From assembly GCA_018660305.1 (NCBI GenBank), contig JABJKO010000073.1:1-11543 (forward strand): DNA of 11,543 nt, in the 5' to 3' direction. Source of the DNA: Rhodospirillaceae bacterium. GTDB lineage: Bacteria; Pseudomonadota; Alphaproteobacteria; MPNO01; UBA2964. Shown here one piece after another: positions 1-6,086 of the stretch. Position numbers and translations under genes: made by a program. The notes under the pieces were generated by a model. The model was not told the DNA's origin, did no database searches, and worked only from the letters and a program-made list of their open reading frames with translations. Position 1 is the first letter of the stretch. Each line of letters begins with the position of its first letter.

Positions 1-252
1 GGGGCGAAATATGATCCCGGGCTCGCTGAACGGGGACGCTGCGATTTCGCCCTTCGTGCCGACATTCTGTCGACCGTGCTCGGTGATCGCGATTTTCTGC
101 TGGGCGCCAATTTTTCCGGGGCCGATATTCTGGTAGGCCATAGTTGTTTTATGGCCCGCTTCATGGATTTACTTGCCGACTTTCCGGTCCTTGCGGCGTA
201 TTACGACCGGCTCCGGCAACGGCCGGCCCATCAGCGGGCTTATGGCGGCTAA
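1..252 (+). CDS. Glutathione S-transferase-like protein, C-terminal fragment
   Basis: This is an open frame from the first base to a TAA at 250-252, so only the last 83 residues are visible and the start lies outside the window. The fragment reads as the all-helical C-terminal domain of a cytosolic GST. It has the N-capping-box stretch FSGADI (residues 38-43, with the family's S-x-x-D pattern), followed by a helix and the usual ending DFPVLAAYYDRLRQRPAHQRAY, here residues 60-81. That ending matches the common GST pattern of P-x-L-x-x-Y followed by R-P-A. GSTs conjugate glutathione to electrophiles or act as isomerases or dehalogenases in aromatic catabolism. The glutathione-binding thioredoxin-fold half is missing from the window, so the subclass and substrate cannot be judged. 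It converges on the secreted-protein gene, with only 21 bp between the two stop codons and no clear terminator. Confidence 0.8.
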   Translation, partial: GAKYDPGLAERGRCDFALRADILSTVLGDRDFLLGANFSGADILVGHSCFMARFMDLLADFPVLAAYYDRLRQRPAHQRAYGG

Positions 253-273
253 AGCGCCGTTTGCAACGTCATT

Positions 274-1248
274 TCATCGTTGGCCCGATCGCCGCCTGTG
301 TTCCGATGCACCATGGATGGTGACGGACCGGATGGCGTAGCGACCGCCGCGGTTGGTGATCACAAAACGGTCGAACGCATCACGGAAGGACCGGTCGCGC
401 ACCCGCATCCTGGTCTTGCCATCGATCACAACCGTCATATCACCGGTCCGGTCGCGGGTCATGAGTAATGTATGCCATTTTCCGCCTTCCAGGCTGAAGG
501 GCTCGCTGACCGACTCGATGACGGCGCGGCCCCTGCTGCTTTTCTGGACCAAAGACAGGGCGGGCGATGCGCCGGGATTATACTGGAGGTAATAGCCGAC
601 CGACCTATTACCCTGCCCGACGCCGAATTCGAAACGGTCGCCGGGTGAGGTTCGTGCCCGCAATTTAACATTTATGGCGAACCGGTTGGGGATGCGCTGG
701 TTGAGGAAAATCCTGCTCCGCCTGGGCTGGTTTTGGACGGGCTTGTTGCTTTTTTCGCGGCTAAAATCCTGAAGTAATCCGCCCAATATCTGCCTGGCCA
801 GATCGTCTGACTGACGGGGCTTCGGATTGTCTGATCGGGTAGGGTGGAGTCTCTCGGCGGTGGAAATCAGGCCCCTTCGTCCGACGGTGAAGGATCCTGA
901 GCGGATCTTCCAGGACGGATTATGGGATAGATCGCCATCACGGAAATCGTCCATGACAATGAGCTTTTTCCACGGCCAGGAATAGCGTCGCGCCAGATTT
1001 TTCAGGTCGGCCAGAAAGGTCGGATCGGCGGCGCGATGTCTTTCAGCATCCCGGGTCAGTTTTCTGAGTTCCCGGATAAGCGCGTCGAGGGCGGCCGGCC
1101 GCTCCGGCGTCGCCCGGTGTTTGACTTCGTCAGGGTTGCCCCAATCGCTCGAGTAGCGCGGCTCCTGTGCCTGAGTGGCCAAGGGAGAAAGGAACAACAG
1201 CAGGACAAGGGGTGAGAGTGCGTCGCGAATATTTCGGTGCTTCATCAT
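274..1248 (-). CDS. Secreted protein with a LamG/concanavalin-like domain, function unknown
   Basis: This is the last gene of the operon, about 324 residues. I place the start at ATG 1248-1246, whose ATGA overlaps the TGA stop of the dehydroquinase-like gene (1247-1245), a sign of translational coupling. An in-frame ATG at 1272 would add eight residues that spoil the signal peptide. The N-terminus is a Sec signal peptide: basic MMKHRNIR, then a Leu-rich core, then a likely cut after TQA (residue 27). Residues about 52-90 look helical and charged. From about residue 100 (DDFRDGD) the pattern of alternating strands (WKIRSGSF, FEFGVGQ, WHTLLMTRD, VVIDGK) suggests a beta-sandwich of the LamG/DUF1080 type. 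No catalytic residues can be assigned. It should act in the periplasm or outside the cell, perhaps binding a polymer or glycan. Its link to the catabolic genes upstream is positional only. Confidence 0.7.
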   Translation of the reverse strand: MMKHRNIRDALSPLVLLLFLSPLATQAQEPRYSSDWGNPDEVKHRATPERPAALDALIRELRKLTRDAERHRAADPTFLADLKNLARRYSWPWKKLIVMDDFRDGDLSHNPSWKIRSGSFTVGRRGLISTAERLHPTRSDNPKPRQSDDLARQILGGLLQDFSREKSNKPVQNQPRRSRIFLNQRIPNRFAINVKLRARTSPGDRFEFGVGQGNRSVGYYLQYNPGASPALSLVQKSSRGRAVIESVSEPFSLEGGKWHTLLMTRDRTGDMTVVIDGKTRMRVRDRSFRDAFDRFVITNRGGRYAIRSVTIHGASEHRRRSGQR

Positions 1249-1694
1249 TTTTTCTGCTCGGTTAATTGGCATACTGCCTGAAGGCCCAGCCGGTAAACGT
1301 CCAGCCCGAGACCGCAGATGATGCCGCGCGCCACATGACTGAGATAGGACGGCGGACGATAGGCTTCCTTATTATAGATGTTGGTGATGTGAACTTCGAT
1401 CACCGGTGTGCTCACCGATTTTACCGCGGTGTGGATGGCCAGGGATGTCCGGGCGTAGGCGCCGGCGTTTATCACCACGCCGAGGGCCTTGTCATGGGAT
1501 TCCTGGATCCAGTCCACCAGATAGCCTTCATGGTTGGTTTGGCGGCAATCGACCTCTACACCGAGACGGTCCGCCTCCTCATGGCACAGTGCCTCAACGT
1601 CGGCGAGGGTCTTCGTGCCGTAGAGTTCCGGTTCGCGAATGCCCAGCATGTTTAGGTTGGGCCCGTTGAGAACCATTACCAGCGGTTTAGCCAT
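1245..1694 (-). CDS. Type II 3-dehydroquinate dehydratase-like protein with altered active site
   Basis: The 149-residue length and fold markers are those of type II dehydroquinase, which dehydrates 3-dehydroquinate to 3-dehydroshikimate through an enolate. NGPNLN (10-15), Arg20, the catalytic Tyr25 in ELYG, NHEG (54-57), Asn76, His102 in EVH and Arg113 all align, one residue offset, with the Mycobacterium tuberculosis enzyme as I recall it. Two conserved substrate-pocket positions differ. The His of the usual GAYxHTS is Arg82 (GAYARTS), and the Asp of the usual ALxDA, which reaches the neighbouring subunit's site, is Thr89 (AIHTA). The gene overlaps the UbiD gene by 8 bp and has a strong GGAGG ribosome-binding site inside it. 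No accB/accC follows, as often happens with housekeeping aroQ. I infer a catabolic paralogue acting on a related keto acid; a functional AroQ is not excluded. Confidence 0.85.
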   Translation of the reverse strand: MAKPLVMVLNGPNLNMLGIREPELYGTKTLADVEALCHEEADRLGVEVDCRQTNHEGYLVDWIQESHDKALGVVINAGAYARTSLAIHTAVKSVSTPVIEVHITNIYNKEAYRPPSYLSHVARGIICGLGLDVYRLGLQAVCQLTEQKK

Positions 1695-3090
1695 CGATGT
1701 AATCCTCCAGTTTAATCCGGTCCCAGGCTTCCTTGGGCGGCACGATGCGGGTCTCGAAGGGTAACGTCGCCGGGCGGGTGGCGTCGATAATGACTTTAGT
1801 GTTCATGGGGCCTGATTCCGTGCGCACTTCGCCATAGGCAGACGGGTTGAGGTGCGAACCCATGGCGCCCGGGATCATGGCGAGGTCGCGATCGGCTTCA
1901 AACGTGGTGCCGATGGCCCACAGCACCTGCTGCTCGTTATAGATGTCGATATCGTCATCCACCACGATGGCCATCTTGATGTTGGGATTGGCGGTCAGGG
2001 CCGCCATGCCGGCGGATTTTCCTTCGCCGGGGACGCGCTTCTTGATGGAGACATAAACCGTAAAGCGGCACGAGCCCGAAACCGGCATATAGACACCGGT
2101 AACGCTGGGCGTCAGATGTTTGACGCTCTCATAGACGGTGCTCTCCAGGGTCAGCGCGCCGGCCAGATTGTGTTCCTGGTGGGCCGGGTCGAGGTCGTGA
2201 TAGAGGGCATCGTCGCGCATGGTAATGGCGGTCACATGCATCAGCCCCACCGGGTCCTTGGCGGGTCCGTAATAGCCGGTGAATTCGGCGAACGGGCCGT
2301 CGCCGGTTTCATTGGCCGGATCGAGATAGCCTTCGATGGCGATCTCGGCAAAGGCCGGCACGGGAAGGTCGACAGTCTCGCCATCGGCTACTTCCAGTGG
2401 CTCGCCCAGCAGGCCGCCCATCACTTCGAGCTCGCTGAGATCCATGGGGCCTTCGCACAGCGTGCCGATCAGGGCGGCGGGATGGTGGCCGATGAACAGC
2501 ACCGCCTCCATCCGTTTGTTGAGCTCCTTGTATCGGCGATAGATATAGCCGCCATGATGGGCCGGGTTGAACATGCAGCCGAGCAAATCCTTGCCCTGGA
2601 CTTCGTGACGGTACATGCCCGCATTGAGCACGCCGGAATCCGGGTCGCGGACCACCAGCACACCGACGGTGATATACTTGCCGGAATCTTTTTCCGCGTG
2701 ATGCACGATGGGCAGTTCGCCAAGATCGATGTCGTCGCCGGTGATCACCTTCTGTTTGACCGGGGCGTCCTTGGCGTCGATGGTCTGCGTCGGCAGGGGA
2801 TTCTGTTCGCGTTCGATGAAACGCTTCAGGATCTCGCCCTTGGGCTGGCCCGGGTCGACGCCGAGCGCCAGGCCGAGAAGCTCGTAGCTGCCGAACATGT
2901 TGGTCGCCAGCGGCAGTCTGGATCCCTTGATGTCATTGCACCGGATTACCGGGTAGCGCCCCTCGGCGGCGAGTTTCTGCTGGATAACACAGGGTTCGAA
3001 AACCGGATCAACCTGTTTTGATACATTGGCGAAATAAGCCGGGCCAAGCTGGCGCGCCTCGCCGATGAAGGTCCTGAGATCTTTGTTCAT
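1687..3090 (-). CDS. UbiD-family prenylated-FMN-dependent (de)carboxylase
   Basis: The 467 residues are near the usual length for UbiD-family enzymes, which use prenylated FMN and a metal to remove or add a carboxylate on aromatic or unsaturated acids. Visible family features are NAGMYR (156-161, with the Arg of the catalytic triad), DGPFAEFTGYYG (264-275, where Asp264 and Glu269 sit at the two acidic positions), and the C-terminal DDDIDIYNEQQVLWAIGTTF block (378-397). VKHLTPSVTGVYMP (323-336) sits where many relatives have a short Met-Pro-Pro-Ser-Gly loop that helps define the substrate pocket. The gene starts 11 bp after the amidohydrolase stop; GAGGA, overlapping that TGA, gives a good ribosome-binding site. 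No UbiX-type prenyltransferase is in the window, so prFMN must come from elsewhere. With an amidohydrolase before it and a dehydratase-like enzyme after, it is most likely catabolic rather than for ubiquinone. Substrate unknown. Confidence 0.92.
   Translation of the reverse strand: MNKDLRTFIGEARQLGPAYFANVSKQVDPVFEPCVIQQKLAAEGRYPVIRCNDIKGSRLPLATNMFGSYELLGLALGVDPGQPKGEILKRFIEREQNPLPTQTIDAKDAPVKQKVITGDDIDLGELPIVHHAEKDSGKYITVGVLVVRDPDSGVLNAGMYRHEVQGKDLLGCMFNPAHHGGYIYRRYKELNKRMEAVLFIGHHPAALIGTLCEGPMDLSELEVMGGLLGEPLEVADGETVDLPVPAFAEIAIEGYLDPANETGDGPFAEFTGYYGPAKDPVGLMHVTAITMRDDALYHDLDPAHQEHNLAGALTLESTVYESVKHLTPSVTGVYMPVSGSCRFTVYVSIKKRVPGEGKSAGMAALTANPNIKMAIVVDDDIDIYNEQQVLWAIGTTFEADRDLAMIPGAMGSHLNPSAYGEVRTESGPMNTKVIIDATRPATLPFETRIVPPKEAWDRIKLEDYIDG
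1704..1708 (-). promoter_or_regulatory. Ribosome-binding site of the dehydroquinase-like gene
   Basis: GGAGG on the minus strand lies 9 nt before the ATG at 1694-1692, inside the end of the UbiD gene. It fixes the start of the dehydroquinase-like gene and shows that the 8-bp overlap is a genuine coupled junction. Confidence 0.75.
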
Positions 3091-3101
3091 GGTTCTTGTC
3101 C

Positions 3102-4628
3102 TCAGCTACTCTTGTAAACGCTGTCGTGGAAAAGCCGGTCGATACCCACATCCTCGGCCCAGATACGCCGGTGGGCTTCCTGCAGATAGGGTTGCAGCTT
3201 CTCGACCCTTGCCTTGATTTCTTTGAAGTCTTTCTGAAACTGCGGGACCACGTCGAGAATCTGCTTTAACAGCGCCGCCTCGTCCATGGTGGTCAGCCGC
3301 CCGTCATCGATCACCACCCGCCCGCCGACAATGACCGTCTTCACGCCGCGCCCACCTTCCGTATAGACAAGCTGCCGAAGGGCGCTGTTGAGAGGCAGGA
3401 AGGAGGGGTCGGTGAGGTCGATCAGAACCATGTCCGCCTTGTGACCGACAGCAATCTGACCCAAATCGTCATCGCGCCCCACCGCATGGGCCCCGCCCGT
3501 TGTGGCCGCCTTGAATGCCTGTGGCGCCTGCGCCGGGCCACCGTCAATATGGCTCACCGCGGTCATCAGGCAGAACAGCTTCATGGCCTGGAACATGTTC
3601 TGGGCGTCGCTGCACGAACAATTGTCGCAGCCCAGTCCGAGGCTGACGCCGGCATCCTGCAACGCGCGGATGGGCGGGATACCGCTTTTTAGTTTTAGAT
3701 TGCTCAGCGGGTTGATCACCACGTTGGTGTTTGTCTCCGCCAGAAGATCGATTTCTTCGGCGGTCAGCCAGACGCTGTGGGCCAGATTGAGACGTGGGCC
3801 CAGCAGCCCTTCTTCCTTGAGCCGCCGGATCAGCGATCCGCCATGCTGCGGATATTCCATGCGCGCCTGCAGGGCCATGCCCTTGGATTCGTATATGTGG
3901 GAAAAGATTGGCAGATCGTATTTTTTTGACAGCGCTACGGTGCGCTCTATCAGGGCAGGGGAGCAGCGCTCCGGTGCTGATGGACCCAACGCCCAGCCGA
4001 TGCGGTCGCTGGTCGATTCCGCTTCCAGATAGGTGTCGGTGAAATAGGCGAGCTGATCGAAACCCGGGTCGGGCTCGGCGGCGGTGGACAGGCTGCCGTG
4101 CAGTTCCTCGGGAAATATTTCGCGCCAGAACGGAATGGTGTCGATGCCCTTGATGTCGCCATATTGCAGGGCGACGACTGCACGGATGCCAATCTCTTCA
4201 TAGGCCTCGACAACCACGTCGAGATGCTCCGGATCAAACGGATAGAGCGTCACCATGTCCTGCACGGTGGTCATGCCCGAGCGCAGGCATTCCAGCGCGC
4301 CCAGGAGAGTCCGCGCCTTGATTTCCTCGCGGCTGCGTTTGGGATAGGCCGGCGGCAGGGCCAGCAGACGCCATGTCTCCAGCGGTGTTTCTTCCATAAC
4401 GCCTTTTGCCAGCGTGTCGTGGGAATGGTAATGGGCGTTGATGAAACCGGGGACGACCAGCCGGTCGGTGGCATCGAGGATGGTCGCACCGTCCGGGTCG
4501 AGACTGTGTCCGATCTCGGCGATTTTGGTTCCGGTGATCAGGACATCCTGAATGTCCGGTACATGCGGATCGGCGGAACCGGTCAGGACCCGCCCACCCT
4601 TGATCAACAATGAATTTTCTGACGCCAT
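3102..4628 (-). CDS. Metal-dependent amidohydrolase (TrzA/AtzB/guanine deaminase-like)
   Basis: This is the first gene of the operon, 508 residues with no signal peptide, so cytoplasmic. It belongs to the amidohydrolase superfamily clade containing guanine deaminase, methylthioadenosine/S-adenosylhomocysteine deaminase and the s-triazine hydrolases. A small N-terminal beta domain ends in VVPGFINAHYHSHD. His66 and His68 should bind the metal, with His244 (SHIYES) and Asp335 (LGCDN). Glu247 and His284 (NLAHS) fit the proton-transfer positions. NPLSNLKLKSG (306-316) is the usual substrate-loop block, and GQIAVGHKADMVLID marks the return to the beta domain. Two oddities are the Cys-rich metal loop CDNCSC (334-339) and a helical, charged tail after about residue 455, which makes the protein longer than the typical 430-470. 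It probably hydrolyses an amino or other leaving group from a ring or amidine-like carbon. The substrate cannot be named. Confidence 0.9.
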   Translation of the reverse strand: MASENSLLIKGGRVLTGSADPHVPDIQDVLITGTKIAEIGHSLDPDGATILDATDRLVVPGFINAHYHSHDTLAKGVMEETPLETWRLLALPPAYPKRSREEIKARTLLGALECLRSGMTTVQDMVTLYPFDPEHLDVVVEAYEEIGIRAVVALQYGDIKGIDTIPFWREIFPEELHGSLSTAAEPDPGFDQLAYFTDTYLEAESTSDRIGWALGPSAPERCSPALIERTVALSKKYDLPIFSHIYESKGMALQARMEYPQHGGSLIRRLKEEGLLGPRLNLAHSVWLTAEEIDLLAETNTNVVINPLSNLKLKSGIPPIRALQDAGVSLGLGCDNCSCSDAQNMFQAMKLFCLMTAVSHIDGGPAQAPQAFKAATTGGAHAVGRDDDLGQIAVGHKADMVLIDLTDPSFLPLNSALRQLVYTEGGRGVKTVIVGGRVVIDDGRLTTMDEAALLKQILDVVPQFQKDFKEIKARVEKLQPYLQEAHRRIWAEDVGIDRLFHDSVYKSS

Positions 4629-4758
4629 TATCCGTTTTCCAAATTCGCTTTCGCCAAGTGTACTTTACCGTCACCGGTGCTGTCTTCACCGGGGTTGCGG
4701 GTGACGGGTTGTCGATGTTCGATTAGGGTCAGGGACATAGAAATTTGGGAGTAGAATT
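4629..4758. promoter_or_regulatory. Divergent control region with inverted repeat
   Basis: This 130-bp gap separates the divergent amidohydrolase operon (left) and maleylacetate-reductase-like gene (right) and must hold both promoters. It contains a perfect 8-bp inverted repeat, CCGTCACC at 4668-4675 and GGTGACGG at 4700-4707. Inside it are a palindrome CACCGGTG (4672-4679) and another CACCGG (4687-4692), so CACC half-sites occur three times. This resembles a regulator-binding region that could control both sides together. No regulator gene lies within the window, and I could not assign convincing -35/-10 boxes. Confidence 0.45.
4748..4751 (+). promoter_or_regulatory. Ribosome-binding site deciding a GTG start
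   Basis: GGAG at 4748-4751 sits 7 nt before the GTG at 4759. It supports this start, since the usual maleylacetate reductase N-terminus (F-x-Y-x-P-x-x-x-x-V-x-F-G) begins a few residues downstream. Confidence 0.6.
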
Positions 4759-5817
4759 GTGCAGGATGTCTTTGCTTACAACCCCGTTCCGCCCCGGGTC
4801 CTATTCGGTTACGGCGCCTTGCAGTCACTGCGCGGCGAGGTCGAACGGCTGTCTCTCAGCCGGCCCATCGTAATTTGTTCGCCGGGTCGCATCGCGTTGG
4901 GACAACAGCTTGCCGAGCAGGTCAAGCCGGCCGAGGCGCATGTGTGCGATGCCGGACTGACCGCCATGCCGGAGGAAGCCTTTCATCGCATCATGGCGGA
5001 ACTCAAGGCGGAAGATTGCGATGGCATTATCGCCATCGGTGGAGGCTCACCGGTGGGGTTGCTCAAGGCCGCCGCCGCTCATACCAAACTCCCCGCCATA
5101 GCGGTGGTGACCAGCTATTCGGGATCGGAGATGGCGGCAAACTGGTACACCCGGAAGGGGTGGGAGCAGACCGGCGGACACACACCTGACGCGCTGCCCA
5201 AGACCGTCATCTATGACCCGGAACTGACTCTCGGGTTTCCTGTGCAGATGTCCGCGGCGAGCGGTATGAATTCCATGAACCATGCGGTGGAGTCGCTCTA
5301 CAGCGCCGAGACCAATCCGGTGGTGCAGGATTTGTCCGAGGAGGCCATCCGGCGTTTGGGAAGAAGCCTGCCGCGGATCGTTGATGATCCCACCGACCGC
5401 GAGGCTCGCTATGACGCAATGTATGGCGCGTGGCATTCCGCCATGTTCCGCGCCAAGCAGGGGCTTTCGCACGCCATCGCACAGCGTTGCCGCAGTCTGT
5501 TTGATCTCACCCATGCGGAATCCCATGCTGTTTCGGTGCCTTACGGCGTGGCCTTCAACAGGGAGGCCGCACCCGAGGCAATGAAGCGTATCGAGCGCGC
5601 GCTGGGCGTCGATGATGCGGCCCGGGGACTCTACGATTTGAATGCCCGGATCGGTCTGGCAACCGGCTACAAGGCGCTCGGTGTACCCGATGACGGGCTG
5701 GAAAAGGCTGTCGAGGCGGTCATGGGGGTAGGCGCGTCCAATCCGCGTCCGTATTCCAGGGATGATCTCAAAGGACTTCTTGGCCAGGCCTTCGGCGGCG
5801 CACCTCCCACAAATTGA
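4759..5817 (+). CDS. Maleylacetate reductase-like iron-type alcohol dehydrogenase
   Basis: The protein is 352 residues with a GTG start; length and sequence match maleylacetate reductases, which use NAD(P)H to reduce maleylacetate to 3-oxoadipate at the end of hydroxyquinol, resorcinol and chloroaromatic pathways. The N-terminal FAYNPVPPRVLFGYGA, the nucleotide-binding GGGS (94-97), TSYSGSEM (118-125) and YDPELTLGFPVQMS (152-165) are typical. His175 (NHAVE), His238 and His252 (THAESH) fit three metal-ligand positions, and Asn171 replaces the Asp ligand, as in other family members. The block that normally reads HHKLCHVLGG is SHAIAQRCRS here (237-246). The second conserved His, at an active-site position in iron-type dehydrogenases, is therefore Gln242, and the Gly-Gly is lost. 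This suggests a changed substrate or mechanism. It probably supplies the reductive step to the divergently transcribed operon. Confidence 0.85.
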   Translation: MQDVFAYNPVPPRVLFGYGALQSLRGEVERLSLSRPIVICSPGRIALGQQLAEQVKPAEAHVCDAGLTAMPEEAFHRIMAELKAEDCDGIIAIGGGSPVGLLKAAAAHTKLPAIAVVTSYSGSEMAANWYTRKGWEQTGGHTPDALPKTVIYDPELTLGFPVQMSAASGMNSMNHAVESLYSAETNPVVQDLSEEAIRRLGRSLPRIVDDPTDREARYDAMYGAWHSAMFRAKQGLSHAIAQRCRSLFDLTHAESHAVSVPYGVAFNREAAPEAMKRIERALGVDDAARGLYDLNARIGLATGYKALGVPDDGLEKAVEAVMGVGASNPRPYSRDDLKGLLGQAFGGAPPTN

Positions 5818-6005
5818 TAAATTCCTGAGTCTGTCTCCGGACCATTCTGACCGCGGGGACGCGTCGTAAAGCGCGTTTGCCCATAATATCGGTTACGCCG
5901 AAATTTCCGCCGTTAATCTTTTATATGTCGGTAGATTTTACAACTGGGCCCGAGGCGTCAGTCCCTTAACCATCGTCAGCCGCGGAATAGGCCAAGTTAA
6001 CCCGG

Positions 6006-6023
6006 TTGGCATGAATCTTGCAT
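6006..6023 (+). promoter_or_regulatory. Sigma-54 (RpoN) -24/-12 promoter of the desaturase gene
   Basis: TTGGCATGAATCTTGCAT matches the sigma-54 consensus TGGCAC-N5-TTGC closely. The invariant GG is at 6008-6009 and the invariant GC at 6020-6021, with exactly ten bases between. Transcription would start near 6033, leaving a leader of about 54 nt before the GTG of the desaturase gene. Such promoters need an AAA+ enhancer-binding protein; none is encoded in the window. PrsR of PEP-CTERM/exosortase systems is one candidate, because a PrsT-like gene lies at the right edge. Confidence 0.75.
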
Positions 6024-6073
6024 GCTGTTGTATGCGACGTTTTGCACGCGCGTAGTTGAACTAGGTAGGAACC

Positions 6074-6077
6074 GGAG
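6074..6077 (+). promoter_or_regulatory. Ribosome-binding site deciding a GTG start
   Basis: GGAG at 6074-6077 is 9 nt before the GTG at 6087. The alternative ATG at 6105 has no purine-rich site in front of it, so the GTG is preferred. Confidence 0.5.
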
Positions 6078-6086
6078 TAGTAGGAC

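Larger units (their letters stand above)
5818..6086. other. Intergenic region upstream of the desaturase
   Basis: This 269-bp stretch between the maleylacetate-reductase-like gene and the desaturase holds no credible coding region and no clear rho-independent terminator. It becomes AT-richer around 5885-5940. A sigma-54-type promoter is at 6006-6023, and a direct repeat CGTCAG (5956-5961 and 5974-5979) lies 18 bp apart upstream of it, where an enhancer-binding protein could bind. The repeat is short and may be chance. Confidence 0.5.

Noticed and set aside
1245..1694. Naming the dehydroquinase-like gene aroQ outright
   Set aside because: Two conserved pocket residues differ and the operon context is catabolic, so the housekeeping symbol would overstate the evidence.
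1852..3021. Long plus-strand open frame of 389 codons
   Set aside because: It lies wholly antisense to the UbiD gene, has low-complexity His/Gly/Arg-rich composition typical of a shadow frame, and has no ribosome-binding site.
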